Assembly: GCA_012522035.1 (NCBI GenBank)
Contig: JAAYLF010000384.1
Location: forward strand, 1 to 14,607
Length of the DNA stretch: 14,607 nt
Source: Clostridiaceae bacterium
Lineage (GTDB): Bacteria; Bacillota; Clostridia; UBA1212; DUPL01
Direction: 5' to 3'
A program made the translations under genes and the position numbers. The notes beneath the pieces were generated by a model. It was not told where the DNA came from. It made no database searches and saw only the letters and a program-made list of their open reading frames with translations. This document shows positions 1 to 6,245 of the stretch, in pieces (position 1 is the stretch's first letter; each line of letters opens with the position of its first letter).

Positions 1-459
1 AAGCACAACTGCGAAGTGGAAGAAAACCACTTTCTGGATATTGCAAAGAGCAATGAGATGCGCAACTGGTTTTACAATGCTCTTGAAAACATGAACAGAC
101 TTGAGCTTTTTCCAAAGGAATATATCAGCCAGGAGAAGTTTGCAGAGTCGAACATGGTGGACTGGCTGTGCTATCCTACGGAGCTGGGCAGGGAACCGGA
201 TGAGATTGAACTTATGAACATATTCGAAGATCCGAAATATGAGTTTTATCTGTTCCGATTCAGATCCGATAGTGATGGATGGAAGGAAAAAGGCTGGATG
301 GCCGGCCTTGCAGGACCCTTCAAGGTGGATGAAATTCCAACCATCAATTCCAGCGGATATACCTTCAGCAGGTTTGATGAATGGGATTCAAAGACTCCGG
401 AGGAACATTTCAAGGATATTATCAATACAGTAAGAGGATTCTATTCTTTTCACGACTAA
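1..459 (+). CDS. 3' end of an unrecognised protein, possibly HEAT-repeat associated (partial)
   Basis: The reading frame is open from base 1 to the TAA at 457-459 (152 codons), so the true start lies before the window. The GTG at 16 has no ribosome binding site in view and is probably not the start. The peptide is acidic, rich in Trp, Phe and Asp, and has no signal peptide or membrane segment. The run YPTELGREPDEIELM followed by GWMAGLAGPF and WDSKTPEEH recalls, from memory, the C-terminal part of Firmicutes proteins annotated as HEAT-repeat proteins, but no HEAT repeats are visible in the piece present here. No catalytic motif can be named. An 81-base gap with a likely new promoter separates it from the next gene, so the two are probably not one unit. 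Confidence 0.7.
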   Translation, partial: KHNCEVEENHFLDIAKSNEMRNWFYNALENMNRLELFPKEYISQEKFAESNMVDWLCYPTELGREPDEIELMNIFEDPKYEFYLFRFRSDSDGWKEKGWMAGLAGPFKVDEIPTINSSGYTFSRFDEWDSKTPEEHFKDIINTVRGFYSFHD

Positions 460-473
460 TTGTTGAAAAAGAC

Positions 474-500
474 TAAAGAATTTGCCTGTTTTGTCGATAT
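474..500 (+). promoter_or_regulatory. Candidate sigma-D (sigma-28, flagellar) promoter
   Basis: TAAA at 474-477 is followed, after exactly 15 bases, by GTCGATAT at 493-500. The known sigma-D consensus is TAAA-N15-GCCGATAT, so 11 of 12 consensus bases match with ideal spacing. A transcript would start near 507 and carry a leader of about 34 bases holding AGGAG at 526-530 before the ATG at 541. The downstream gene is a c-di-GMP protein, a class often found in the motility regulon, which agrees with this reading. Confidence 0.6.
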
Positions 501-540
501 AGCATATGTGATTATTATGTAGTTTAGGAGATAGCATCGT

Positions 541-3057
541 ATGCTCATATGGCAAAAAGGCCAGAACAAAAGAATGAAGTTGACAAGCAGCCGCTGTTCA
601 ATAAGAATGGGCAGCTGGACTCAGGATTTTGTTACAGGAAAATTCCAGCTGTCTGATGGGATTTATGACATATTTGAAACGAATCAGATTGTTTCAAACG
701 ATCTTTTTTGTTTTCTTCCCTTTGTACATACCGAGGACAAGGAGCATGTGAACAATGCTCTTTGTGGTGTTGTAAAAGGTGAAGATTACAATATCGATTA
801 CAGGATAGTAACTGCAAAGGGCAATCTCAGATACGTCAATGAAAGAACTTTCACCATATTTGACAGATACAAAAAGCCCGTAAGGGTAATCGGCATAATA
901 GAGCAGATTCCTGCAAGGAACAAAGACACTTTTGGTGCGGACAGGGTTAAAAGAAAATATGAGCGTCTGATAAGGGAATCCTGCGACATGTTTGCCCTGG
1001 TTAACGACAAAGGGCAGATAAAATATGTCAGTGAATCACTGTCGGAAGTAATGGGTTATGACAGTTCGGAATTGCTTGGAAAGAGCATATTTGATCTTTT
1101 CAACACGGAAAACTCCATTGAAATAAAATACTTGATTGAAGAAGTATCTGAAGGTCCTGGAAAAAAAGCCGAAGGCACCTTCTATTACACAAGCAAAAAT
1201 GGTGACAACATATACCTGGAGCTTGTCATACGCAACATGAACCAGAAGACAAGGAACGGTCTTGTGGTGTCTTTCAGGGATATAACCAAAAGGGTGGAGA
1301 TGGAGAAAATGGTCCACCACATATCCACGCATGACGAGCTTACGGGGCTTCCAAACAGGATCCACTTGAAGGAAACTTTGAACAAATTATGCAAGGAAGC
1401 GAAAAAGGAAAACAAGAAATTTGCCACCATGATGCTCAGAGTGGACAGATTCAACAGAATGCTGGATGCAATAGGTCATTATGTGGGAGACAAGCTTCTG
1501 GTCGAGGTTTCCCACAGACTGAAGTATGTTTTTGGCGAACAGCACTATATCTGCCACTATTCTGAAGACAGGTATGCCATTATTGTCACAGACATGGAAT
1601 CCATAGGTGACTATGAGGCAATGGCAAAGAAGGCAATAAATGTGTTCAGCAACTCGTTTGCAGTGGACAAGTATGACATAGAGGTATCCATAAATCTTGG
1701 AATCTGTCTGTTTGATGAGAATAACAGCGATGCGGAAAGTATAATCAAGCATGCAGAAATTGCACTGTTCTGGGCAAAGAACGAAGGAAAGAACAAGTAC
1801 AAGTTCTATTCCTCGGATATTGACGTGCAAACGTACAAACAGTTTGAATTGTACTCGGACATGCTCAAAGCCATTGACAACGACCAGTTCCGGGTATATT
1901 ACCAGCCTATAATGGATTTAAAAACCAACAGGGTGATTGCCGCAGAAGCCCTTATCAGGTGGGAGCATCCATCCTGGGGCATGGTGTCGCCCATGGAATT
2001 CATACCCATTGCCGAAGAAACCGGATATATTATGAATATTGGAAGATGGGTGTTTAAAAAGGTTTGCGAGGATATTAGGAAGTGGATATCGTATGGACTG
2101 AGACCTGTAAAGGTGGGAGTGAACATATCCAGTGTCCAGTTCTTTGAATCCCGCTTTGTAGAAAACATAATTGAGACAATAGAAGAGCATTCTCTGGATC
2201 CAGGTTTGATAATAATTGAAATTACTGAAAGCATATTGCTGGTTAATACCGAGAAAGTCATAAATGACTTGAAAAGACTGCGTGATGCAGGCATTCAGAT
2301 AGCGCTGGACGATTTTGGTACAGGTTATTCGTCACTGGCGTATTTGAGCTCATTCAACATAGATATTTTGAAAATGGACAGCTCGTTTATTAAAAATCTG
2401 AGTGCCGACTATGCCAGCACCACCATTACCCGCCATATAATCAACATGGCGCATGAACTGAGTCTGAAAGTGGTGGCGGAAGGTATCGAGACTATGCCCC
2501 AGCTTGTATTTCTCAAGGATTTGAAGTGCAAGACCGGACAGGGGTACATCTACAGCAAGCCCTTGCCTGAAGATATGTTCAGGAAGATATTGAAGAAGAG
2601 ACTGGTAAGGCCGGAAGCAAAAGAACCAATGGTGGTGTCTGACAAAAACAAAAGAAAGTATTTCGGGGTGGAGTTTAAAAACCTGCTTATTGCTGACATG
2701 ACAATCCTTGAGCTGAAAGGCAAGGAATTGCATGTGGGTAACACGAAGGTTTTGGTGAAGAATATAAGCGCAGGAGGATTGTGCTTTGTCACTAATCTAA
2801 AAATACCCGTCAGCAGGGATTTGATTATGAATTTTACTGCCTACCTGGCAGGCAAAATATTGAATATTAGAGGGTATGCCGTCTGGATGAAGGAGCATGA
2901 CAAGAATCTTTATGAATACGGTGTTGAATTTGTCATAGATGAAAGGGACAGGGAGCTCCTTATGAAGGATCTTTGGTACATCCAGATGCAGATTAAGACC
3001 AATGAAGTTTTCACAGACGGTGATTTTGCAGTTAGCGCAAGGGAATACTTTAATTAG
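541..3057 (+). CDS. PAS-PAS-GGDEF(degenerate)-EAL-PilZ protein, probable c-di-GMP phosphodiesterase
   Basis: An 838-residue cytosolic protein with no membrane segment. Domains in order: PAS-like fold about 30-120; second PAS about 138-250 (KYVSESLSEVMGY); GGDEF about 258-425; EAL about 435-685; PilZ about 700-815. The GGDEF signature is SEDRY at 341-345, so cyclase activity is unlikely; such domains often bind GTP as sensors. The EAL core looks complete: E469-A-L, N528, E560, DDFGTG at 590-595, K611, D613, E647 and Q667, as expected for an enzyme that opens c-di-GMP to pGpG. The PilZ domain has NISAGG (N741, S743, G746), but the second Arg of the RxxxR motif appears to be Gly709. AGGAG lies 10 bases before the ATG. 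Its stop overlaps the stop of the convergent lipoprotein gene by 4 bases. Confidence 0.93.
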   Translation: MLIWQKGQNKRMKLTSSRCSIRMGSWTQDFVTGKFQLSDGIYDIFETNQIVSNDLFCFLPFVHTEDKEHVNNALCGVVKGEDYNIDYRIVTAKGNLRYVNERTFTIFDRYKKPVRVIGIIEQIPARNKDTFGADRVKRKYERLIRESCDMFALVNDKGQIKYVSESLSEVMGYDSSELLGKSIFDLFNTENSIEIKYLIEEVSEGPGKKAEGTFYYTSKNGDNIYLELVIRNMNQKTRNGLVVSFRDITKRVEMEKMVHHISTHDELTGLPNRIHLKETLNKLCKEAKKENKKFATMMLRVDRFNRMLDAIGHYVGDKLLVEVSHRLKYVFGEQHYICHYSEDRYAIIVTDMESIGDYEAMAKKAINVFSNSFAVDKYDIEVSINLGICLFDENNSDAESIIKHAEIALFWAKNEGKNKYKFYSSDIDVQTYKQFELYSDMLKAIDNDQFRVYYQPIMDLKTNRVIAAEALIRWEHPSWGMVSPMEFIPIAEETGYIMNIGRWVFKKVCEDIRKWISYGLRPVKVGVNISSVQFFESRFVENIIETIEEHSLDPGLIIIEITESILLVNTEKVINDLKRLRDAGIQIALDDFGTGYSSLAYLSSFNIDILKMDSSFIKNLSADYASTTITRHIINMAHELSLKVVAEGIETMPQLVFLKDLKCKTGQGYIYSKPLPEDMFRKILKKRLVRPEAKEPMVVSDKNKRKYFGVEFKNLLIADMTILELKGKELHVGNTKVLVKNISAGGLCFVTNLKIPVSRDLIMNFTAYLAGKILNIRGYAVWMKEHDKNLYEYGVEFVIDERDRELLMKDLWYIQMQIKTNEVFTDGDFAVSAREYFN

Positions 3058-3638
3058 TGCCAGGAGATGGATTTTAACAGTTCTTTTGTCTCATGGTCCA
3101 CTATTGTTATCTCTACAGACAAAATTTCAATATCGCTGTTTGCAAGAAAAGAGTAAACCATGCTTTTTGCCGCAGCGACAAAAGAAGCCACTTCGTCCTT
3201 GCTGTTTTCATAGTCTTTTTTTACTACATAAAAAGTAACTTCTGTAAAGTCTTCATTGTATGTCACGTCCTTTATGGACGGGTATTGCTTGCTTGTTTTA
3301 AGTTCTTCAAACAGATTCTTAATATTGACTTTGAGGAAACTCAGGATATATAAATAGTTTTCCTTGGTTATGGTGTAGGTTATGGAGCCATCCAGGTTTT
3401 CTTCCATGCTTTCGATGTATCCCTTGGCATTTACACTTTCAAGAAATTCAATGACCAGCTGGTATTTTAGAAAAGCTCCCGGGACGGTTATTGTAATTTT
3501 TTCATCGTTCTGGTGGTTTTCTTCCTTCAGGTTTTCCGTCACAAAAGGTGAGGATGTTGTCTCTCCCGTTATATCTTCAATCTTTGCACATCCTGCAAGA
3601 AATACTAATAGAAAAATGTGAAGCAGTATCTTTTTCAT
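3054..3638 (-). CDS. Predicted lipoprotein of unknown function
   Basis: A 194-residue protein starting MKKILLHIFLL, with a short hydrophobic stretch and the lipobox L-A-G-C ending at Cys17, so it is exported and lipid-anchored on the outer face of the membrane. I chose the ATG at 3638 because AGGAG sits 8 bases upstream; the frame runs on to a GTG at 3668, but that would put ten residues, and the ribosome site itself, ahead of the signal peptide. The mature part begins with an acidic Ser/Thr-rich tether, then alternates predicted strands and helices rich in Lys, Glu and Ile/Val. I recognise no family. It lies 44 bases downstream of the four-iron membrane protein and is probably the third gene of that operon, since no clear promoter shows in the gap. 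Its stop overlaps the opposing EAL gene by 4 bases. Confidence 0.88.
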   Translation of the reverse strand: MKKILLHIFLLVFLAGCAKIEDITGETTSSPFVTENLKEENHQNDEKITITVPGAFLKYQLVIEFLESVNAKGYIESMEENLDGSITYTITKENYLYILSFLKVNIKNLFEELKTSKQYPSIKDVTYNEDFTEVTFYVVKKDYENSKDEVASFVAAAKSMVYSFLANSDIEILSVEITIVDHETKELLKSISWH

Positions 3639-3682
3639 AAAGATCTCTCCTGATATCTTCTGCTTCACATATTATCTTCTGT

Positions 3683-4267
3683 TTATTCTTTTTTATGTGT
3701 CTTTTCTTTAAGAATTGAAATGCCGTGGGTCATGGTGCCCATTGGACAATATACACACCAGGATCTGGGTTTGTACAGCAGCATGGTTATAATCCCCAGA
3801 AGGGTGGATGTCAGCATGACGCTGTAAAAGCCAAAGGCAAACTGGTAGACCCAGGCTGGAAAGATGTTTTTGGCAAAATACACTTTCATGGGTATTCTAA
3901 AGGTCCACAAGAGCTTTATTCCTTCTTTCAGACTGCTTGCTCCTGAGAATACCAGGTATGTGGCAAATATCATGTTTAGAAACATTATCATGAAGAAAAT
4001 GAGGAAACCGTATCGGAACCACTTGGTTGTCATGAATCTTGGCATGGGTTTGTTTCTTGACAGCTTTTTCTTCTTGCCAAGAAGCTCAAACAGCTGTCCT
4101 CTTCCGCAGTACTTGTTGCAGTACGTTTTTCCTCCTCCGAATATGGAGATTAAAAGAGGAGTGATGAAGCAGATGACTCCAAGCCATGCAAACAATATGT
4201 GAAAGAGACCGAGGAACAGGTAAAGGGCGGAAAAAATGTAAAGATAATCATACCACCTTTTTTTCAT
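3683..4267 (-). CDS. 4Fe-4S membrane protein, NapH/NosR-like
   Basis: A 194-residue membrane protein with hydrophobic segments about 10-43 (probably two passes), 85-108 and 135-166. Two short cysteine motifs face the same side in the usual model: C50-N-K-Y-C54-G after the first pair of helices and C171-V-Y-C174-P near the C terminus. This arrangement is typical of NapH/NosR/RdxA-type proteins that carry electrons through or along the membrane; the motifs here are shorter than full ferredoxin sets. The ATG at 4267 is preceded by GGGAGGG (4277-4283), located inside the upstream ferredoxin gene; a start at 4285 would swallow that site. It overlaps the ferredoxin gene by 20 bases, a sign of translational coupling. 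It is likely the membrane partner of that ferredoxin; the electron donor and acceptor are unknown. Confidence 0.87.
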   Translation of the reverse strand: MKKRWYDYLYIFSALYLFLGLFHILFAWLGVICFITPLLISIFGGGKTYCNKYCGRGQLFELLGKKKKLSRNKPMPRFMTTKWFRYGFLIFFMIMFLNMIFATYLVFSGASSLKEGIKLLWTFRIPMKVYFAKNIFPAWVYQFAFGFYSVMLTSTLLGIITMLLYKPRSWCVYCPMGTMTHGISILKEKTHKKE

Positions 4268-4466
4268 TGGCAAGTGCCCTCCCATCGACTAGAGTAATGA
4301 TTGATGCGGGACATTCTCTCTGACAGAGGCCGCATCCTGTGCATTTTTCCACATCCACAACGGCGTAAATACCTTTGTGGATTTGTATTGCGTTTCGTCT
4401 GCATGCCTTTGCACAACAGCCGCATGCAACGCAAATGTCTGTGTCAACTTGTGCCTTCAAGTTCAT
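4248..4466 (-). CDS. 2[4Fe-4S] ferredoxin
   Basis: A 72-residue protein with two complete cluster motifs: C12, C15, C18, C22 and C42, C45, C48, C52-P. Each set of four binds a 4Fe-4S cluster, giving a small soluble electron carrier. Two details differ from the common clostridial form: an extra Cys17 inside the first motif and Arg instead of Pro after Cys22. The start is not certain: ATG 4466 has GGAGG only 2 bases upstream, whereas TTG 4460 sits 8 bases from the same GGAGG; both give a protein with all cysteines. It is the first gene of a minus-strand set with the membrane four-iron protein and the lipoprotein, divergent from DUF134. No enzyme partner is encoded nearby, so it probably works with the overlapping membrane protein. 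Confidence 0.9.
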   Translation of the reverse strand: MNLKAQVDTDICVACGCCAKACRRNAIQIHKGIYAVVDVEKCTGCGLCQRECPASIITLVDGRALANEKKVV

Positions 4467-4510
4467 AACCTCCGCAATTTTTCTTTCCTAGCATATTCTA
4501 CTACTCTGGA

Positions 4511-4516
4511 ATTATA
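4511..4516 (-). promoter_or_regulatory. Candidate -10 box for the ferredoxin operon
   Basis: On the minus strand this reads TATAAT, a perfect -10 hexamer, 45 bases ahead of the ferredoxin ATG. The matching -35 position (4534-4539) fits the consensus poorly, so the promoter may be weak or need an activator. The inverted repeat at 4522-4536 lies between the two positions, where a bound protein would block polymerase. Confidence 0.4.
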
Positions 4517-4521
4517 TTAAC

Positions 4522-4536
4522 AGTGATTAAGTCACT
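4522..4536. promoter_or_regulatory. Inverted repeat between divergent promoters, candidate operator
   Basis: AGTGA at 4522-4526 and TCACT at 4532-4536 form perfect 5-base arms around TTAAG. The layout resembles sites for dimeric regulators of the CRP/FNR kind, but the half-site distance (GTGA-N5-TCAC) is one base shorter than CRP (N6), and the arms differ from FNR (TTGAT-N4-ATCAA). Its centre lies about 44 bases upstream of the expected plus-strand start and about 25 upstream of the minus-strand start. That would suit activation of DUF134 and repression of the ferredoxin operon, if it is an operator. Confidence 0.35.
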
Positions 4537-4557
4537 CTCTTTAAATCTTGACTGGTG

Positions 4558-4566
4558 TGATATAAT
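4558..4566 (+). promoter_or_regulatory. Extended -10 promoter element for the DUF134 gene
   Basis: TGATATAAT: a perfect TATAAT at 4561-4566 with the TG of an extended -10 one base before it. The -35 region about 17 bases upstream (around 4538-4543) matches TTGACA poorly, which is common in extended -10 promoters. Transcription would begin near 4573, giving a leader of about 32 bases with GAGGTGA at 4594-4600. Confidence 0.55.
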
Positions 4567-4604
4567 TTAAATGCATGGTGAATAATTTCGGATGAGGTGA
4601 ATAA

Positions 4605-4946
4605 ATGCCAAGACCAAGGAAAAGTCGAAGAGTGTGCGCTCTTCCAAGAAGAAACCGATTTGGTCCATTGGATGGGTTTGACGATGACACTACAATCAAT
4701 ATGACGGTTGACGAATATGAGACAATACGCCTTATAGATTTGGAAGGACTGACTCAGGAAGAATGTGCAAGACAAATGAATGTCGCCCGCACCACCGTTC
4801 AAAGCATTTATATGGAGGCAAGAAGAAAGCTAGCCCAGTCCCTTGTAAACGGTTGGCCAATGGTAATTGAAGGTGGTGTCTACACTTTATGTGATGATGC
4901 CGACTTTTGTGGAAAACACTGTAGAAGAAGGAGAAGACATGACTGA
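4605..4946 (+). CDS. DUF134 family predicted DNA-binding protein
   Basis: A 113-residue basic protein starting MPRPRK, the typical opening of the DUF134 family. A helix-turn-helix resembling sigma-70 region 4 lies about 38-82: the run from DEYETIRLIDLEGLTQEE to the recognition helix ARTTVQSIYMEARRKL. The N terminus is Arg-rich, and the C terminus holds C96, C102 and C106 followed by a block of Arg, a possible metal or cluster site that could make it a redox or metal sensor (inference). GAGGTGA precedes the ATG at suitable distance. It overlaps the next gene by 8 bases and is divergent from the ferredoxin operon, so it is a natural candidate regulator of both sets. The targets of this family are not well defined. 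Confidence 0.92.
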   Translation: MPRPRKSRRVCALPRRNRFGPLDGFDDDTTINMTVDEYETIRLIDLEGLTQEECARQMNVARTTVQSIYMEARRKLAQSLVNGWPMVIEGGVYTLCDDADFCGKHCRRRRRHD

Positions 4947-5391
4947 CCACGCAAAGGTTGCAAAGGAATTGTTCAAAGAAGGTTACAACTGCTGCCAGGC
5001 TGTAGTTTTGGCTTTTAGTGATGTAACAAATATGGACAAGGATTTGGCTTTAAAGATATCGTCATCTTTTGGAGGAGGCATGGGCAGATTAAGAGAAGTA
5101 TGCGGTGCCTTGACCGGTACGTTTGTGGTTGCAGGAGTCTTGTATGGTTACACAAATCCCAAGGACAACATGGGCAAGGCCAAGCATTATGAGCTTGTTC
5201 AGGATCTGGCAAAAAGGTTTAAAGAAGAAAATGGCTCTCTACTTTGTAGAGAGCTTTTGGGATTGAATATTGTCATTGATAGTCCTGTGCCGGAGAAAAG
5301 AACTGATGAATATTACAAGTCCAGACCTTGTGCGGATATTGTTGAAAGCGCGGCAAAAATATTGGATCAGCTGATTGCCAGCTTTTCATAG
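4939..5391 (+). CDS. C_GCAxxG_C_C family protein
   Basis: A 150-residue soluble protein of the C_GCAxxG_C_C family, a group of small, probably redox-active or metal-binding proteins common in anaerobes. Family landmarks are present: C18-C19 in the GYNCCQAV motif, the glycine-rich SSFGGGMG at 43-49, C55-G-A-L-T-G60 (the GCAxxG position), C103 and C131. I placed the start at ATG 4939 because AAGGAG lies 5 bases upstream and the preceding frame only covers the end of DUF134; the frame itself extends up to 4867. It overlaps DUF134 by 8 bases, which suggests coupled translation. The gene contains a perfect 9-bp hairpin at 5234-5254 and its last 25 bases overlap the convergent glycosyltransferase gene. 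The precise function is unknown. Confidence 0.92.
   Translation: MTDHAKVAKELFKEGYNCCQAVVLAFSDVTNMDKDLALKISSSFGGGMGRLREVCGALTGTFVVAGVLYGYTNPKDNMGKAKHYELVQDLAKRFKEENGSLLCRELLGLNIVIDSPVPEKRTDEYYKSRPCADIVESAAKILDQLIASFS
5234..5254 (-). terminator. Terminator-like hairpin inside the C_GCAxxG_C_C gene
   Basis: GCTCTCTAC at 5234-5242 and GTAGAGAGC at 5246-5254 form a perfect 9-bp stem with a 3-base loop. Read on the minus strand, the stem is followed by CATTTTCTTCTTT, a plausible U-rich tail, so it could end the glycosyltransferase transcript about 113 bases beyond that gene's stop. On the plus strand it is followed by only four T, so it might also weakly pause transcription of its own gene. The stem lies in codons for conserved-looking residues around C103, so it may partly be coincidence. 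Confidence 0.5.
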
Positions 5392-6173
5392 TGTTTGTAC
5401 AGCGCATGAAATCTGCCGCTGTATGTATCCTTCCATGGCTTTCTCTTTCCGCAGAAATGCAGCATTACAGTGTTGTATATGACAAAGTGCATGTCGCACT
5501 CGCCATTTGTCGCTATTTTGTAATAACGGTATCTGCGCGCATCGTAATTGTACAGTTTTTCGTCCAGGCTCTTTATTTTCTTACTAAACAGTGCATTCAT
5601 GATATCCTGATCAGGCAGGATAAGTTTTGTTTTATTCTTCACCAGGAAGTTGTAAATTTCGTTTTCATCAATATGTTTTCTCTGCTCTTCCAGATTCATC
5701 AGCAGCACACCGGAATTGTAGTAGGCTTCAATGTCATACGCACTAAGCCTTATCTTGTTTATCTCGGTGTAAGATATTATGTTGTGGTTGGCTGCTGCGA
5801 AAAAGTATCCGGCAAGGTCGGTTTCATAAAGTTTGCGTACAGGATTCAAGACCAGAATATCAGGATCGATATACAGAATCCTGTCGATTTCCTTTGGCAG
5901 CACCTTGAAGGCGAGGAGCCTGTAGTACATTTCCTTTGTATAGTGCATTAGTGTTGGTGCATTGCTGAAGCAGTCTTCGCCTACGGTAACATTATGCAGC
6001 TTGCTTCCGTTTTCCTCCACTTTCTTTCGTATGTCGTTGATTTCTTCTTCTGTGAGACTTGAATGCATCAGATATATTTGAAAAGTTTCGTCAGGATTGT
6101 TCACAAACAGGGAGGTTAACATCACTTTAAGAGGATGGATATAGTTGGCATTCAAGGTAACCAATATGTTCAT
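5367..6173 (-). CDS. Family 8 glycosyltransferase
   Basis: A 268-residue GT-A fold enzyme of family GT8 (LgtC/glycogenin type), which transfers a sugar, typically galactose or glucose, from a UDP-sugar with retention of configuration. Visible landmarks: N-terminal MNILVTLNANYIHPLKVMLTS nucleotide-binding strand and helix, the metal-binding D103-P-D105, YYNSGVLLMNL at 151-161, LPDQDIMNALF at 186-196, and the H239-x-x-G-x-x-K-P-W247 motif that contacts the phosphates. There is no signal peptide; it should act on the cytoplasmic side. Length is normal for a single-domain GT8. The ATG at 6173 follows a modest GGGAAG site. Its 3' end overlaps the convergent C_GCAxxG_C_C gene by 25 bases. The acceptor cannot be read from sequence; cell-wall glycan or glycolipid is a reasonable guess. 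Confidence 0.92.
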   Translation of the reverse strand: MNILVTLNANYIHPLKVMLTSLFVNNPDETFQIYLMHSSLTEEEINDIRKKVEENGSKLHNVTVGEDCFSNAPTLMHYTKEMYYRLLAFKVLPKEIDRILYIDPDILVLNPVRKLYETDLAGYFFAAANHNIISYTEINKIRLSAYDIEAYYNSGVLLMNLEEQRKHIDENEIYNFLVKNKTKLILPDQDIMNALFSKKIKSLDEKLYNYDARRYRYYKIATNGECDMHFVIYNTVMLHFCGKRKPWKDTYSGRFHALYKHYEKLAIS

Positions 6174-6199
6174 TTCATCTTCCCTTTCATTATCATTCT

Positions 6200-6214
6200 G
6201 TTATATTATATAAC
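6200..6214. promoter_or_regulatory. Palindrome over the candidate glycosyltransferase -10 box
   Basis: GTTATAT-T-ATATAAC is a perfect palindrome with 7-base arms and one central base. The minus-strand copy contains TATAAT, a candidate -10 box for the glycosyltransferase gene starting at 6173; a -35 match upstream is weak. The palindrome could be an operator, but AT-rich sequence makes chance symmetry fairly likely. Confidence 0.3.
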
Positions 6215-6225
6215 TATACACAAAA

Positions 6226-6245
6226 CAGCTGAATTTATCAAGCTG
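6226..6245 (-). terminator. Weak hairpin at the end of the DUF5010 gene
   Basis: On the minus strand CAGCT and AGCTG form a 5-bp stem around a 10-base loop that includes the stop codon at 6238-6240. One mismatch outward, AAA pairs with the TTT of the following TTTTGTGT. It could be a weak terminator between the DUF5010 gene and the glycosyltransferase gene; the stem is short and this is a tentative call. Confidence 0.25.

Noticed and set aside
1387..1830. 147-codon minus-strand open frame inside the GGDEF region
   Set aside because: Antisense to a strongly conserved domain and Cys/His/Val-rich in the way of shadow translations; no start signals.
4548..4566. TTGACT followed by TATAAT as a sigma-A promoter
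   Set aside because: Only 7 bases separate the boxes, far less than the 16-18 needed; the extended -10 reading explains the site better.
4867..4938. Longer N terminus for the C_GCAxxG_C_C protein
   Set aside because: The extra codons lie within the DUF134 gene, and the strong AAGGAG before ATG 4939 fits the shorter form.
5391..5951. 186-codon plus-strand open frame opposite the glycosyltransferase
   Set aside because: It lies entirely antisense to a clear GT8 gene, has no ribosome binding site, and its Cys/Val/Tyr-rich peptide resembles no protein I know; it is a shadow frame.
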